From Candidatus Aminicenantota bacterium (lineage in GTDB: Bacteria; Acidobacteriota; Aminicenantia; JAMOAD01): 64,000 bases of DNA. A program made the translations under genes and the position numbers. Of the stretch, positions 24,583-35,678 are shown in pieces. Position 1 is the first letter of the stretch, and every line of letters starts with the position of its first letter. Under the pieces are notes generated by a model. It did no database searches, was not told where the DNA came from, and saw only the letters and a program-made list of their open reading frames with translations. The stretch covers positions 1-64,000 of the forward strand of contig JAMOUT010000057.1 in the NCBI GenBank assembly GCA_027061995.1, in the 5' to 3' direction.

Positions 24583-25627
24583 AATGGTAAATAAGAGCTT
24601 TTTAACTCTTCTGACAATTTATCTGTTAATCATGGTTTTATTCGGTTTTCAGGAAAAAGATAATTTTAAATTAGCTTATAGTATGGGTAAAATAATAGGA
24701 ATTAATGAGCCAAAAACAAAGGCGGCGGAAAATTATATATTTTATAATATAGGAAGTGTGGATTGTGATAAAAATGGAAATATATATGTGCTTGATAGAT
24801 TGGGTTATTGCGTTAAAGTTTTTGATAAATATGGGAAGTTTGTAAAAAAACTTTTCAAAAAAGGGAAAGGGCCTAATGAAATTTCAGCTCCTCAGGAAAT
24901 TAAAATAAATAAATTCAATAACAACATTTATATACTACAGGATTATGGATTTACGATTAAAGAATTTGATAGAAACGGAAATTTCATAAAAATTTTCAAT
25001 CTTCCCGAACAATTTTTTAGCCCGTTTGATTTTATTACGGAAAATAAGATTATTTATATCCCCACTATCTCAAAAACTAAGAAAAAATATTACCTAAATA
25101 TTGTTAATTTAAAAACTCTTAAAATGGAAAAGAAGCTGATTCGCATTGCTTATCATCCGTTTCTAAACGATGGACAATTTTTTGTTCTTAATAAAGATTT
25201 AATATGGAGTGTTCCTCGAAATACAAATAATGTTATTGCTTATAATTATATTACGGGAAAACAAGTAGAAAGAATTAAAATAAAAGGTAAATTTAAAAAA
25301 AATGAAACAACAAAATTATTAAACGGAAGAGCTATTGTACCTTTTATTTATAATTCCGCTATTCCCTTTTTTATAAAAGATAATTTATACCTTCTATTAA
25401 CAATAAGGAGATATAAAGATAAAACTATTAAAAGTTTAAAAAATCCTCTTTCAATAAAAAATTATATTTACATAAAGAGAGAGGGGGTATTTGTAAAAAA
25501 AACATATTTAAAAAATTGTGATTTCGGAGAGATAAAATATATTTTAGGAGATAAATTAATATTTGGATTCAGAGATCCTTATCCTCACTTGAAAATAGTT
25601 ATGATAAAAAAAAGCTTCAATAAATAA
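24572..25627 (+). CDS. Exported 6-bladed beta-propeller (NHL-like) protein
   Basis: A 351-residue protein with an N-terminal hydrophobic signal segment (residues about 8-25). It contains NHL/6-bladed-propeller blades: NIGSVDCDKNGNIYVLDR, VKVFDKYGKFVKKLFKKGKG and IKEFDRNGNFIKIFNL are blade-like repeats with the usual D-x-x-G-N-I-Y pattern. Such proteins are frequent in Bacteroidota and Acidobacteriota-like diderms, are exported, and have no known enzymatic role. The ATG lies inside the remnant of the toxin-like frame and has only a poly-A purine stretch upstream, so the promoter and ribosome binding site are unclear. It ends 128 bases from the convergent chemoreceptor gene. Confidence 0.75.
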   Translation: MKNKMVNKSFLTLLTIYLLIMVLFGFQEKDNFKLAYSMGKIIGINEPKTKAAENYIFYNIGSVDCDKNGNIYVLDRLGYCVKVFDKYGKFVKKLFKKGKGPNEISAPQEIKINKFNNNIYILQDYGFTIKEFDRNGNFIKIFNLPEQFFSPFDFITENKIIYIPTISKTKKKYYLNIVNLKTLKMEKKLIRIAYHPFLNDGQFFVLNKDLIWSVPRNTNNVIAYNYITGKQVERIKIKGKFKKNETTKLLNGRAIVPFIYNSAIPFFIKDNLYLLLTIRRYKDKTIKSLKNPLSIKNYIYIKREGVFVKKTYLKNCDFGEIKYILGDKLIFGFRDPYPHLKIVMIKKSFNK

Positions 25628-25755
25628 AGAGATGTTTAAAAATAATAAAGAGGTATTAGCTTGTTTTAGTCTTGTCCTGAAATAGTTAGAATACTCAATT
25701 TTATTTTTTCTCCAACTCAGAAATTTCCAGATGTCAATGATATGATATTAATTAT

Positions 25756-27756
25756 TTAAATATCTTTCTGATTATCCTCAAGTTTGAATTTTTTTATACT
25801 CTCTTTCATCTTTTCCGCTAACTCTTTTAGCATTGCTGATGATGTTGATATATTGTTAATGGAGGTATTTGTTTGGGATGTTGCTTCCGCTATCTGTTGA
25901 ATGTTGAGATTAACTTCATTTACGGTTTTATTAACCTCTTCTATCGAATTTGCCACTATATTCATTAAGTCAACTATTCCCGAGCTTGATGATTCAACCT
26001 CCCTTAAAGCTTCTATACTTTTACCTCCCAAATCTTTTCCTTTTTCAACCTCTGCTATCGCTTCTTTCATAGCGCCTTCGGCTTCATTCGATTCCCCTTG
26101 CAACCTTTCTATGATTATTGCAATCTCTTTTGTTGATTTAGCTGTTCTCTCCGCTAACTTTCTGACCTCATCCGCTACAACAGCAAAACCTTTTCCCGCT
26201 TCTCCGGCTCTTGCGGCTTCGATGGAAGCATTTAGAGCCAATAGATTTGTTTGATCAGCTATATCATTAATAACAGTAATGATTTCGGATATTGAGATAG
26301 TTGACTCTCTTAGTCTCCCTATAATCGAAGATAAAGCTTCTGTTTTATCTGCAATTTTCTGAATTATATTTATTGTGGTTCCTATTGTTTCCGCACTGTT
26401 CTTCGTAAGTTCAGATGATTTTATCGCTTTTTCTTGAGTTCCTTTAATATTTTCACCTATTTCAAAGAATGTTGCGGTGAACTCTTCAACGGCTGATGCT
26501 ACTGAAGCCGCTTGAGCTGTTTGTTTTTCGGAAACAATGGTCATTGTCTCCGTTGAGTCAGCTATCTCTTCTGATACAGAACTAATATTTATCGCATTAT
26601 TTTTTGTTTCCTTTATTAGGTTTGACAAATTATTCATAAACTTATTAAAATGTTTAATAACTGTTCCTATCTCATCCTGCGAATCATCCTTTATCCTAAC
26701 GGTCAGATCACCGGAAGATGCTTTCACAAAAACATCTTTAAGAATCAGGAATCTGCCGAGACTCTTGTTCAAGACAAAAATTAAAAGGGTGGTGATTAAT
26801 CCTATGAAAAACATTGTCATAATAATTATTTTCATATTTGTTTTTTCAAAGTTCTTAAACATAGCGGTATTATCTCTCGCATATACCAGAACGCCGAGAG
26901 GTTTACCGGAAAAATCTTTTATTATATTAAATGCGAAAGAATAATATCTCCTTAAAATCTTAAATTTTTCATTCATCGCTTTTTGAAGATCCTGTTTTTT
27001 TATGTATTTTTTTATTTTATTATAATCCATCCCTGATTTCCCGATTAATACAAAATCCCCTTTTTTATCTCCCTTGAAATCGGAAAATATCTTAATCCCT
27101 TTAACACTCTTTTTATCAAGGAAAAAATATACCCCCTCTTTTGCCAAAAGGCATGATTGTTTGATTAATTCTTTAAAAGGGAAAAGAACTTCGACAGAGC
27201 CTATGTATCGGTTGTTTTGGAAAATGGGAGATAATCCTCTCATAACCAGACCTCCTCTTCCTAACTCTATTCCTATCATTGGTTTGTGAGTTTCACTTAT
27301 CTTTAGAATAGTGAATCTGAAGCTTGAAAGATCATCCCCTCCGTCACCTTGCCCCGGTTTTTTCCAGAGTCTTAAAAAACTTTTTGCGGGAGGTTTATGA
27401 AAGTGGACTTTTATTGTTGTTAAATTTAAGTCTTTGGTTATTTTTTTTACTATAGGAGTTGCTTTACTTCTTAAAAAAGCTCTTCCCTGCTTTTCATCTG
27501 AAAATTTGTATGCTTGCGCAACAAAATCAAGGCTTGAAAAACCTGAAGACAGAAGCAGAGCTTTATTGGAAATCCTTTTCGTATTGGTTATAATTTCCCC
27601 TATTCTTTGAGAAGCGGAAGAATTTATCTCTTCCGTAAGAATCTTTTTTTGGTTTGAATAGAAGAATAATAATCCTGATACTCCCAAGATAAAAATAAGT
27701 GAAATAACCGGAATAATAAGTTTATACTTGATTGATAAATCTTTGTATTTTCCCAT
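25756..27756 (-). CDS. Methyl-accepting chemotaxis protein
   Basis: A 666-residue transmembrane chemoreceptor. Membrane segment 1 spans residues about 13-31, a periplasmic sensor domain about 32-305, membrane segment 2 about 308-330, HAMP about 330-385, and the cytoplasmic signalling domain about 390-655 with the highly conserved tip [19 protein letters not shown]. The sensor domain looks like a Cache-type domain. No CheA, CheW, CheR or flagellar genes are nearby and there is no C-terminal CheR-binding pentapeptide, so it acts with signalling proteins coded elsewhere. GGAGGAGG lies 6 bases before the ATG, and a good promoter (27798-27826) precedes it. The ligand is unknown. Confidence 0.96.
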   Translation of the reverse strand: MGKYKDLSIKYKLIIPVISLIFILGVSGLLFFYSNQKKILTEEINSSASQRIGEIITNTKRISNKALLLSSGFSSLDFVAQAYKFSDEKQGRAFLRSKATPIVKKITKDLNLTTIKVHFHKPPAKSFLRLWKKPGQGDGGDDLSSFRFTILKISETHKPMIGIELGRGGLVMRGLSPIFQNNRYIGSVEVLFPFKELIKQSCLLAKEGVYFFLDKKSVKGIKIFSDFKGDKKGDFVLIGKSGMDYNKIKKYIKKQDLQKAMNEKFKILRRYYSFAFNIIKDFSGKPLGVLVYARDNTAMFKNFEKTNMKIIIMTMFFIGLITTLLIFVLNKSLGRFLILKDVFVKASSGDLTVRIKDDSQDEIGTVIKHFNKFMNNLSNLIKETKNNAINISSVSEEIADSTETMTIVSEKQTAQAASVASAVEEFTATFFEIGENIKGTQEKAIKSSELTKNSAETIGTTINIIQKIADKTEALSSIIGRLRESTISISEIITVINDIADQTNLLALNASIEAARAGEAGKGFAVVADEVRKLAERTAKSTKEIAIIIERLQGESNEAEGAMKEAIAEVEKGKDLGGKSIEALREVESSSSGIVDLMNIVANSIEEVNKTVNEVNLNIQQIAEATSQTNTSINNISTSSAMLKELAEKMKESIKKFKLEDNQKDI

Positions 27757-27797
27757 ATTTTCCTCCTCCTCTCAATTAAATTAATCCCTTGTATTTT

Positions 27798-27826
27798 ATT
27801 ATGCCCAAAAAAATACAAAAAATCAA
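27798..27826 (-). promoter_or_regulatory. Promoter of the chemoreceptor gene
   Basis: On the minus strand TTGATT (27826-27821), a 17-base spacer and CATAAT (27803-27798). A leader of about 35 bases then carries an unusually strong Shine-Dalgarno site, in contrast to the leaderless genes. Confidence 0.65.
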
Positions 27827-27880
27827 ATAGTTTTAATTTTTTTTTGCATTATGATAAAAATAAATTATTAAGTTAAAGAT

Positions 27881-27909
27881 TTTACAATCTGTTTTTTTTC
27901 TGTTATTCT
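27881..27909 (+). promoter_or_regulatory. Possible promoter of the alpha-2-macroglobulin operon
   Basis: TTTACA (27881-27886), a 17-base spacer and TATTCT (27904-27909). The match is moderate. The short leader that follows contains GGGGAGG before the start codons. Confidence 0.4.
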
Positions 27910-27935
27910 TATTAATTAAAGCAGGGGAGGTGGCT

Positions 27936-30900
27936 ATGATGAAGAAAAGGCTTATTATTTACGGAGCGGTTTTAATAATCTTATTGCTCGGTGCTTTTCT
28001 TTATTATGCTTTTGAAACTTATCATTCAAGTTCAACAAAAGTTAAACCTATATCATTAAAATCAAAAATAAGATTGATAGATTCGGAGAAAAATGAAGAA
28101 AGAAGCCTCAAAATATATTTTGCCCTTTCAGGAGATCCCACAAATTCAAAATCACCGATTTATATTGGCTTTTCAATACCTATAAATAAAAAAATAAAAA
28201 AAAGAACTTTTGTAGAAAAAAAAATAGTTAATATCAAACCTTCGATAAAGGGCTCTCTTTATTGGGAAGATTCTAATAGACTTGTGTTTTATCCTAAGGA
28301 GAAATATAAACCTAATACCACATATAAAGTATCTCTTGTTGAGGATATTCTTCCTAATAAAAAGATAAAGGGGAAAAAAGAATTCCTGTTTTCAACTCAG
28401 CCTTTTAAGGTAATCGGTTTATCTGTGATTTCAAGAGATTATGTTAATAGGACAGCTAAAATCGAGGTATCTTTTAATTATCCTGTTAATAAGGAAATTC
28501 TTAAAAAACATATCGCATTTTTGGATAATATAACCGGAAAGAGTATTAAGTTCGAGGTATCATCAAATAAAGATGAAGTCATATATAATATTCTTCTTTC
28601 GGATGTGCCTTCATATATCATGAAAGCAAAATCAAGATTATTGATTAAAATTGATTCCGGATTAACGATTAAAGGAACTAATATAAAATTAGGTAAAGAA
28701 TACTCCACCAGAATAAGAATTCCGGTTCCCGAACCTTTTTATTTGGATAAATATAAATTCTCCGAAAACAATCAAAAAATTTCATTAATCCTGAAGTTTA
28801 CCGCTGAAGTTAATAAAACTATTTTCAGTTCATATTTTTCAATGAAACCTTATCTTAATTATTCGGTGAAAAAAGCGGGAAAATATATTTTTATAAGCGC
28901 TGATTTTAAGTCCGGTAAAGAATATACTTTTAAAATTAAAAAGGGGCTGAAATCCGTTGATAGTAAAGAATTAAAAAATGATGAAGAATTTCATTTGACT
29001 GTTCCCGATCTTTCCCCTCAGCTTCAATTTTTATATAAAGGAACATATCTTCCCAAAACCGAGCACCCTACGATAAAAATCAGGAGCACAAATATTACAG
29101 GGGCAAGTTTGGAGATAAGAAAAATATATCCGAATAATCTTGCCTTTTGGTATGGAAAATATTTTGCGGATAATGATAATGATACTTCAAAAGCGGATAA
29201 ATATATATCCTCGATTGTTTACAATGGTATTATATCTCTTTCCGATAAAAAGAATAAAACCATTATTACTGATTTGGATTTAAGTAAATATATAAAAAAA
29301 GAGGATAAAGGGGTTTTTGAAATAAAGATATACTCTATCAATGATGATTATAAATCCGATTATTTATGGATAAATTTGACAAATTTGGGGGTGGTTTATA
29401 AAAAAGGGGTGAACAAATTAAAAATATGGGCATTCGGTTTGAAAGATCTTTCCCCTGTATCCGGTGTGAAAATATCTTTTCTTAGACTAAATAATCAGAT
29501 AACAGATAGCTTTTTTACCGATGGTGATGGCGTGGTGGAAATTAATGATTATGATAAAATAAAATCAAAGGGTGAGATAATATTATTAATAGCGGAAAAA
29601 GGGGATGATTTCACCTATATAGATACAAATTATTCAAAAATCGATGTTTCCGATTTTGATACGGGTGGTGATTCGTATGATCCGCAATCGGGATATCAGG
29701 CTTATGTTTATTCTGAAAGGGAGCTTTATCGTCCCGGGGAAAAAGTTAATATAGCGGCAATTGTAAGAGATAAAGCTCTGAATCTTCCTGAAAAAATGAC
29801 ATTTAATCTCAAAATTTTCAAGCCTAACGGAAAGCTCAGAATAGTGGAAAAAGGAAAACCCGATTTAAACGGGATGTTATCATGGAAAATAAAATTCTCT
29901 GATTCGGATAGAACGGGAACATATCCCGTGAAATTGTTTCTCGGAAAACGGATAATAGGTGAAACTAATATAAAATTGGAGGAGTTTGTTCCCGAGAGAA
30001 TAAAACTTATAGCGAAATTAAACAAAAAAGAGTTTTACACTCATGATATTCCGAAGGTTAAATTAAAGGCAAATTATCTTTTCGGTCCCCCTCTTACCAA
30101 TGGAAAGTATGTAATAACCGCATTTATTAGCCCTGTGATTACAAATTTTAAGGGGTATGAAAAATATGTTTTCGGGCAAGAGGTTAATGATTATAAGATG
30201 TTTAAAATCAACGAACTTTCGGGTAAACTTAATGAAAATGGGATGAAAGATTTGATGTTACGAATCCCTTCCGGAAAATATGCGGGGAAAATGAAGTTAA
30301 CAATTGATGCCGAAGTATTTGAAGGTGATAGTGGAAAAAGTGTTAATGATATATTGACGGGCATTTATTCCCCTTATAAAGTATATATAGGGTTAAAAAG
30401 AATATCGGGATATTTGAAGGAGAATGAAAGCATTGTGATAGAGGGGGTTGTTTTAAGTGATAAAGGCGAACTTTTAAAAAACAAGAGAACATTAAATTTC
30501 AAGATACTTAAAAGAGATTATGGTTGGGTTTATTATGATGACGATGATTATAATTATCATTATAAAAGGGTGGAATATGAGGAACTGGTGGACAATGGTA
30601 AAATTATCGTTAATAATGGTAAATTCACTATCCCTTTTACACCCGAATACGGAACCTATAGAATAAATGTCTCCGATTTGAAAAATGTTAGTTCCACCGA
30701 TATTATTCTTTCAACATATTGGTGGGAGGAAGGCTCGGGAGAAAAGAGAAAAAGGGAGGCGGAAAGAATTAATATTTTCATTGATAGAACATCGGTCCGA
30801 ATCGGAGATGAAATTAAAATAGGTTTTGTTTCCCCTTATGATGGCAAGCTTATTTTAAGCGTTGAAGGAAAAGAGCTTTTATATTCAAAAATTTCCGATA

Positions 30901-33374
30901 TAAAGAGAGGAGAGCAAAATATCTCTTTAAAGATAAGGGAAAACATGGATTTCCCTAATATATATGTATCTGTTTTGATAATAAAGAAGATGACTGATAG
31001 AGACCCTTTCCCTTCAAGAGCATACGGGACTGTTCCGCTTAAAATCATTCCCGAAAAAAATATTCTGAAGATAGACATAACCACACCTAAGGTTTTAAGG
31101 CCGAAACATATCTTACCCGTTAAAATCAAAGCTATAGGTGAAAGTAAAGCCGAGGTAACCATAGCGGCGGTTGATGAAGGGATTCTTCAGATCACGGATT
31201 ATAAAACACCTAACCCTCTCGAATATTTTTTTCGAAAAAGAAGACTTGGTATATCCACTTTTGATGTTTTCGGTTTATTATTACCCGATTTTTCCAAACA
31301 AGTGAGAAATGGAGCCGGTTATGAGGAAAAGACAACGGATTTGAAGAAAGGTAAGAAAATGTCTAACCTTAAAAGGGTTAAACCGGTGTCTCTTTGGTCG
31401 GGTATCGTTAAATTGGATGAGAATGGAGAAGGAAAGGTATTTTTTAAAATTCCTAATTATCAGGGGCAATTGAGAATCATGGCTGTGGGGGTGGCCGGAA
31501 AAAAATTCGGAAATTGTGAAAAGAAAGTTTATATAAGAGACAGATATACGATAGAAGCGACTTTACCGAGATTTTTCATAAAAGGGGATAAGGCTATTAT
31601 TCCTGTTGATATTTTTAATAATACCAAATATACGAAATCTTTGGAATTAAAAACTGATTTCAAAAATATTATCTTGGAATCAGAGTTACCAGATAAAATA
31701 AAAATCAAGGGAAATAACTCCAAACACTTTGAAATTAGAATCCGCATTCCGAATAAAAGTATGAATTATTCCGTTTTTAAGTTTATGGTAACCGATGGTA
31801 AAAGAAAAGTATATAATAAAATTGATATTCCTGTTAAAGATATTATGGATAAAGAGGAGGAAACTTTTGATATAAAAGTTGAAAAAGGTGAGCATGTGAT
31901 TCCCGTAAACATTAATAAATGGAAGGAGGATACGGATTTGACCTTTTCAATGTCCTATTTCAAATATATAAAGGAATTGGGACATATGAGTTATCTCATT
32001 CATTATCCCTACGGTTGTATCGAACAAACAGTATCATCGGTTTTTCCCATTATTTATATAAAAGATATATTAAAAATTGTAAATCCTAAGGCTCTTAAGG
32101 GTAAAAACATATACAGATATGTTTATGCCGGAATAAACAGGGTGATGTCAATGCAGACTGTTTCCGGTGGATTCGGTTTTTGGCCGGGTTCAACATCTCC
32201 TGTCGTTTGGGGTTCAACATATGCACTTCACTTTTTATACGAAGCAAAGGTAAACGGGTATGATGTTCCCAATTTTGTAATAAATAATTGTGTTTTGTAT
32301 TTACAAAAGAATATTATTAATAGTTCATCCGCCGAATCATTCGAATACAATAGATCCGCTTATATAATTTATGTTCTGACAAAGTTAAAAGAGTATGATA
32401 AGAGAGAACTTAATTCCTATTATGATAATTATTATAATAAGATGAGTTCGGAAGGTAAAGCTCTTCTCGGTGCTTCTTTTATTAATGTCGGAATGCGCGA
32501 TAAAGGGTTAAAAATATTAAAGGAAAACCTCGGATTAGACAGGGAAAGTTCCGATTATGGATCTGTTTTAAGAAGCTATGCTTTAAGATTGTATCTTAAT
32601 GCCGAGGCAAATTCTCCCGAAAGATATAAATTGTCCGAAAAGGTGGCAAAATTTTTAGGCTTGGGCTATGATACCTATTATTATAATACACAGGAGATAG
32701 TGTGGTCTGTTTTAGGATTCGGAACTTTGCTAAGAAAAGAAAAGCAGGAAAAATTATCCGTTGATTTTTATGTTGACGGAAAATTAACGAGAAAATTCAG
32801 AAAGAAGAATGATTCCCTATTGATAAAAAATTATAATGGGGAAAAATTGAAAGTTGTAAATCACGGAGCCACCCTTTTTATGGCTGTTAAAATCTCGGGA
32901 AGAAAGAAGAACCGTTTTTATAAAGATATATCGAACGGGATGACTATTAAAAGGAAATACTATACTATGGATGGAAAACCTTTAAAAACAGTGAACAATT
33001 ATTATTCGACAAAATTAGCTTCTCTGATTATAGTAAAGTTAACAATAAAAGCGACAGGGTATGAAAATCTTTATAATCTTGCTATTGTTGATAGAATCCC
33101 AGCCGGGTTCAGTATTGAGAATCCGAGAATAGGGATGGAACATCCTGTGAATTGGCTTGATAAACCCTCTTTTGTTCCCGATTATATTGATATAAGGGAT
33201 GATAAATTGATGATTTTCGGTAATTTAAGTTATTATAAAGGGAAAGCATTCTTTTATTATGTTATAAGAGCTGTAAACAAGGGGGAATACTTACTCCCTC
33301 CCGTAAAGGGGGAGATGATGTATAAACCCAAAATAAGATGTATTACGGATAAGAAAAAAATCATTATAGAATAA
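27936..33374 (+). CDS. Bacterial alpha-2-macroglobulin (YfhM-like), thioester type
   Basis: A protein of about 1812 residues, the usual size of large bacterial alpha-2-macroglobulins. An N-terminal membrane anchor (residues about 5-25) is followed by many beta-sandwich MG domains. The thioester motif GCIEQ is present near residue 1361 in HYPYGCIEQT, so the protease-trapping bond can form. The surrounding thioester helical domain has GGFGFWPGSTSPVVWGSTYA, typical of the family. GGGGAGG precedes ATG 27936/27939; a GTG at 27930 overlaps that site and is unlikely. The pbpC gene follows after 5 bases, the classical ECAM pair thought to guard and repair the envelope after protease attack. No lipobox is seen, so anchoring is by the membrane helix. 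Confidence 0.95.
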   Translation: MMKKRLIIYGAVLIILLLGAFLYYAFETYHSSSTKVKPISLKSKIRLIDSEKNEERSLKIYFALSGDPTNSKSPIYIGFSIPINKKIKKRTFVEKKIVNIKPSIKGSLYWEDSNRLVFYPKEKYKPNTTYKVSLVEDILPNKKIKGKKEFLFSTQPFKVIGLSVISRDYVNRTAKIEVSFNYPVNKEILKKHIAFLDNITGKSIKFEVSSNKDEVIYNILLSDVPSYIMKAKSRLLIKIDSGLTIKGTNIKLGKEYSTRIRIPVPEPFYLDKYKFSENNQKISLILKFTAEVNKTIFSSYFSMKPYLNYSVKKAGKYIFISADFKSGKEYTFKIKKGLKSVDSKELKNDEEFHLTVPDLSPQLQFLYKGTYLPKTEHPTIKIRSTNITGASLEIRKIYPNNLAFWYGKYFADNDNDTSKADKYISSIVYNGIISLSDKKNKTIITDLDLSKYIKKEDKGVFEIKIYSINDDYKSDYLWINLTNLGVVYKKGVNKLKIWAFGLKDLSPVSGVKISFLRLNNQITDSFFTDGDGVVEINDYDKIKSKGEIILLIAEKGDDFTYIDTNYSKIDVSDFDTGGDSYDPQSGYQAYVYSERELYRPGEKVNIAAIVRDKALNLPEKMTFNLKIFKPNGKLRIVEKGKPDLNGMLSWKIKFSDSDRTGTYPVKLFLGKRIIGETNIKLEEFVPERIKLIAKLNKKEFYTHDIPKVKLKANYLFGPPLTNGKYVITAFISPVITNFKGYEKYVFGQEVNDYKMFKINELSGKLNENGMKDLMLRIPSGKYAGKMKLTIDAEVFEGDSGKSVNDILTGIYSPYKVYIGLKRISGYLKENESIVIEGVVLSDKGELLKNKRTLNFKILKRDYGWVYYDDDDYNYHYKRVEYEELVDNGKIIVNNGKFTIPFTPEYGTYRINVSDLKNVSSTDIILSTYWWEEGSGEKRKREAERINIFIDRTSVRIGDEIKIGFVSPYDGKLILSVEGKELLYSKISDIKRGEQNISLKIRENMDFPNIYVSVLIIKKMTDRDPFPSRAYGTVPLKIIPEKNILKIDITTPKVLRPKHILPVKIKAIGESKAEVTIAAVDEGILQITDYKTPNPLEYFFRKRRLGISTFDVFGLLLPDFSKQVRNGAGYEEKTTDLKKGKKMSNLKRVKPVSLWSGIVKLDENGEGKVFFKIPNYQGQLRIMAVGVAGKKFGNCEKKVYIRDRYTIEATLPRFFIKGDKAIIPVDIFNNTKYTKSLELKTDFKNIILESELPDKIKIKGNNSKHFEIRIRIPNKSMNYSVFKFMVTDGKRKVYNKIDIPVKDIMDKEEETFDIKVEKGEHVIPVNINKWKEDTDLTFSMSYFKYIKELGHMSYLIHYPYGCIEQTVSSVFPIIYIKDILKIVNPKALKGKNIYRYVYAGINRVMSMQTVSGGFGFWPGSTSPVVWGSTYALHFLYEAKVNGYDVPNFVINNCVLYLQKNIINSSSAESFEYNRSAYIIYVLTKLKEYDKRELNSYYDNYYNKMSSEGKALLGASFINVGMRDKGLKILKENLGLDRESSDYGSVLRSYALRLYLNAEANSPERYKLSEKVAKFLGLGYDTYYYNTQEIVWSVLGFGTLLRKEKQEKLSVDFYVDGKLTRKFRKKNDSLLIKNYNGEKLKVVNHGATLFMAVKISGRKKNRFYKDISNGMTIKRKYYTMDGKPLKTVNNYYSTKLASLIIVKLTIKATGYENLYNLAIVDRIPAGFSIENPRIGMEHPVNWLDKPSFVPDYIDIRDDKLMIFGNLSYYKGKAFFYYVIRAVNKGEYLLPPVKGEMMYKPKIRCITDKKKIIIE

Positions 33375-33379
33375 TTAAA

Positions 33380-35674
33380 TTGATTGTTAGATTTAAAAAG
33401 ATATTTTATTTTTTATTATTGTTAGTCATAATTATTTTTGGTTTGGATAAAATTTTTCCTCTACCCGAAGATAAATTATTCCCTGATACCTCAACAATAA
33501 TATATTTTCAAAATGGAGAACCCGCCCGATTATTCCTAACCGAAGATGATAAGATAAGATTATTTACGAGTTATGATAATATTCCTGAAAAAATCATCAA
33601 AACTTTCATACTTTCCGAAGACAGATATTTTTTTTATCATTTCGGGATTAATCCAGTATCAATTATGAGAGCATTGATAGGGAATATAAGGGCGGGCAAA
33701 ATCAAATCGGGTGGTTCCACGATAACCATGCAGATAGCAAGGATGATGGAGCCTAAAAAAAGAGATATCATATCAAAAATTATTGAATCATTAAGAGCAA
33801 TTCAGTTGGAACTTCATTATTCCAAAAGAAAACTTCTCGAAATTTATCTTAATATTTCCCCTTACGGTTCAAATATAGAGGGAGTGGGAGCTGCTTCATA
33901 TCTCTATTTTAATAAACCTTTAACAGCTCTTAATATCCAAGAGACAGCTCTTTTAACGATAATTCCCAAAAATCCGAATATGCTAAACCCGAATAAAGGG
34001 GTTAAACAAAAGATATTTTCATACTATAATAAATTACTTTTAAAATTAAAAAACAAAAAAATAATAAATTATGATGATTATAAGAGATGGTCGGATTTGG
34101 AAACTCTTCCGAAAAGATATCTCCTTCCTTTTAAAATCCCCCATCTTGCAATTTGGCTTAAAAAAAGATATCCGAACAAAAAAAGAATTTATACTACAAT
34201 AGAGCCGGATATTCAAAACTCGGTGAAAAAGATAATGGAATCCCATTATAAAAGTATTAAAAAGTTTGACATTCATAATATTTCTGTTATTGTAATTAAT
34301 AATAAAACAAAGTCTATCATAAGTATAATCGGTTCACAGGGTTTTTTTGATGAAGAAGGGGGGCAAATAAAAGGGTTTTTGGCACTAAGGTCCCCGGGGT
34401 CAACATTAAAACCGTTTCTTTATGCTTTGGCTATTGAAAAAGGGGTTATAAACACCGAGACTTTGCTAAAAGATATCCCAATAGAATTTAAAGCGTATGC
34501 TCCGAAAAATTATATGGATATTTACAGAGGTTTGGTCCCTGTTAAAGTTGCTCTTGCTCAATCATTAAATGTTCCCGCTGTAAATCTTTTAAAACGAATC
34601 GGTTTGAATGAATTTTACGACTTATTAAAAGAGTTGGAGTTTTATTCTTTAAAAGATAAGAAAAATTACGGATTATCCATTGTTCTGGGTGGATGCGGAG
34701 TAAATTTGTTGGAATTAACAAAGGCATATACCGTATTTCCCCATATGGGAAAACTCTATGATACGAAAATTATTAAAGATAAAAGAGAATCAAGACCAGT
34801 CCGGATTTATTCGGACGGAACAGCTTATTTGATTTCCGAAATATTAAGAGACCACAGAAGACCTGATTTTCCCGAAAATTGGGAATATTTTGAAAAATTG
34901 CCTTTGATTGCTTGGAAAACGGGAACTTCTTACGGCCATTTTGATGCATGGAGTATAGGGTATAATCCTAAATATACAGTAGGTGTATGGGTGGGTAATT
35001 TTAATAATCAAAATTCATCGGATATTGTGGGCTCAAAAGTTGCAACTCCCTTGCTTTTTAAGATATTTGATCAATTGATGTCAGGAGAAACAGCCGAATA
35101 TTGGTTTAAAAAACCGAATGATTTGATAAAAACCGAAGTATGTGATTTCTCGGGTATGGTTCCCGTCAATGGTCGGGAGAGAACAAAGTTGGTTTATGTT
35201 CTTAAAAATAGTGTTCCGAATGATAAATGTGTTTTTCATAAAAAATATTTTATAGATAAAAAAACAGGTAAAATAGTGTGTCCGAAAATTATGAAAGAAA
35301 ATCGGAAATATGATGAAAAAATTTTCAGAGTTTATCCTCCCGATATAGCATTATGGTATAAAAAACGGGGGGTTTTATTACAAAAACTTCCGAAAATTGA
35401 TGAAAGGTGTATTAACTCGGAGAATAATGAACCTCCTAAGATAATTTTCCCTGATAATAATCAATCTTTTACTTTTCCCGGCAATTTGAATAAAAAAAAT
35501 CGTAAAATTCCCCTGAAATCGGATAGAGTTGTTTATTGGTTTATTGATAATAAACTCATAGGTATTGGTTTTAAACTATTTTATACAGCTACTGCCGGAA
35601 AGCATATTATTGAGGTGATTGATGAAAACGGTGTTCAGGGTGAGAATATTATGATTAAGGTTAAGATTTTATAA
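33380..35674 (+). CDS. pbpC: Penicillin-binding protein 1C
   Basis: A 764-residue bifunctional peptidoglycan synthase. Residues about 8-25 are the membrane anchor. The glycosyltransferase (GT51) domain carries LSEDRYFFYHFG near residues 77-88 and GGSTITMQIARMM. The transpeptidase domain has SPGSTLK (active Ser with SxxK) near 337-343, SLN near 394 and KTGTS near 512. A C-terminal domain of about 90 residues is of the PBP1C type. Translation starts at TTG 33380, 5 bases after the previous stop and without a clear ribosome binding site, so it is probably coupled to the alpha-2-macroglobulin gene. The pair acts together in the periplasm. Confidence 0.96.
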   Translation: MIVRFKKIFYFLLLLVIIIFGLDKIFPLPEDKLFPDTSTIIYFQNGEPARLFLTEDDKIRLFTSYDNIPEKIIKTFILSEDRYFFYHFGINPVSIMRALIGNIRAGKIKSGGSTITMQIARMMEPKKRDIISKIIESLRAIQLELHYSKRKLLEIYLNISPYGSNIEGVGAASYLYFNKPLTALNIQETALLTIIPKNPNMLNPNKGVKQKIFSYYNKLLLKLKNKKIINYDDYKRWSDLETLPKRYLLPFKIPHLAIWLKKRYPNKKRIYTTIEPDIQNSVKKIMESHYKSIKKFDIHNISVIVINNKTKSIISIIGSQGFFDEEGGQIKGFLALRSPGSTLKPFLYALAIEKGVINTETLLKDIPIEFKAYAPKNYMDIYRGLVPVKVALAQSLNVPAVNLLKRIGLNEFYDLLKELEFYSLKDKKNYGLSIVLGGCGVNLLELTKAYTVFPHMGKLYDTKIIKDKRESRPVRIYSDGTAYLISEILRDHRRPDFPENWEYFEKLPLIAWKTGTSYGHFDAWSIGYNPKYTVGVWVGNFNNQNSSDIVGSKVATPLLFKIFDQLMSGETAEYWFKKPNDLIKTEVCDFSGMVPVNGRERTKLVYVLKNSVPNDKCVFHKKYFIDKKTGKIVCPKIMKENRKYDEKIFRVYPPDIALWYKKRGVLLQKLPKIDERCINSENNEPPKIIFPDNNQSFTFPGNLNKKNRKIPLKSDRVVYWFIDNKLIGIGFKLFYTATAGKHIIEVIDENGVQGENIMIKVKIL

Positions 35675-35678
35675 TAAA

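Noticed and set aside
33380-33400. Lack of a ribosome binding site before pbpC as evidence of a broken gene
   Set aside because: The gene starts 5 bases after the upstream stop and all catalytic motifs are intact, so coupled translation from TTG explains it.
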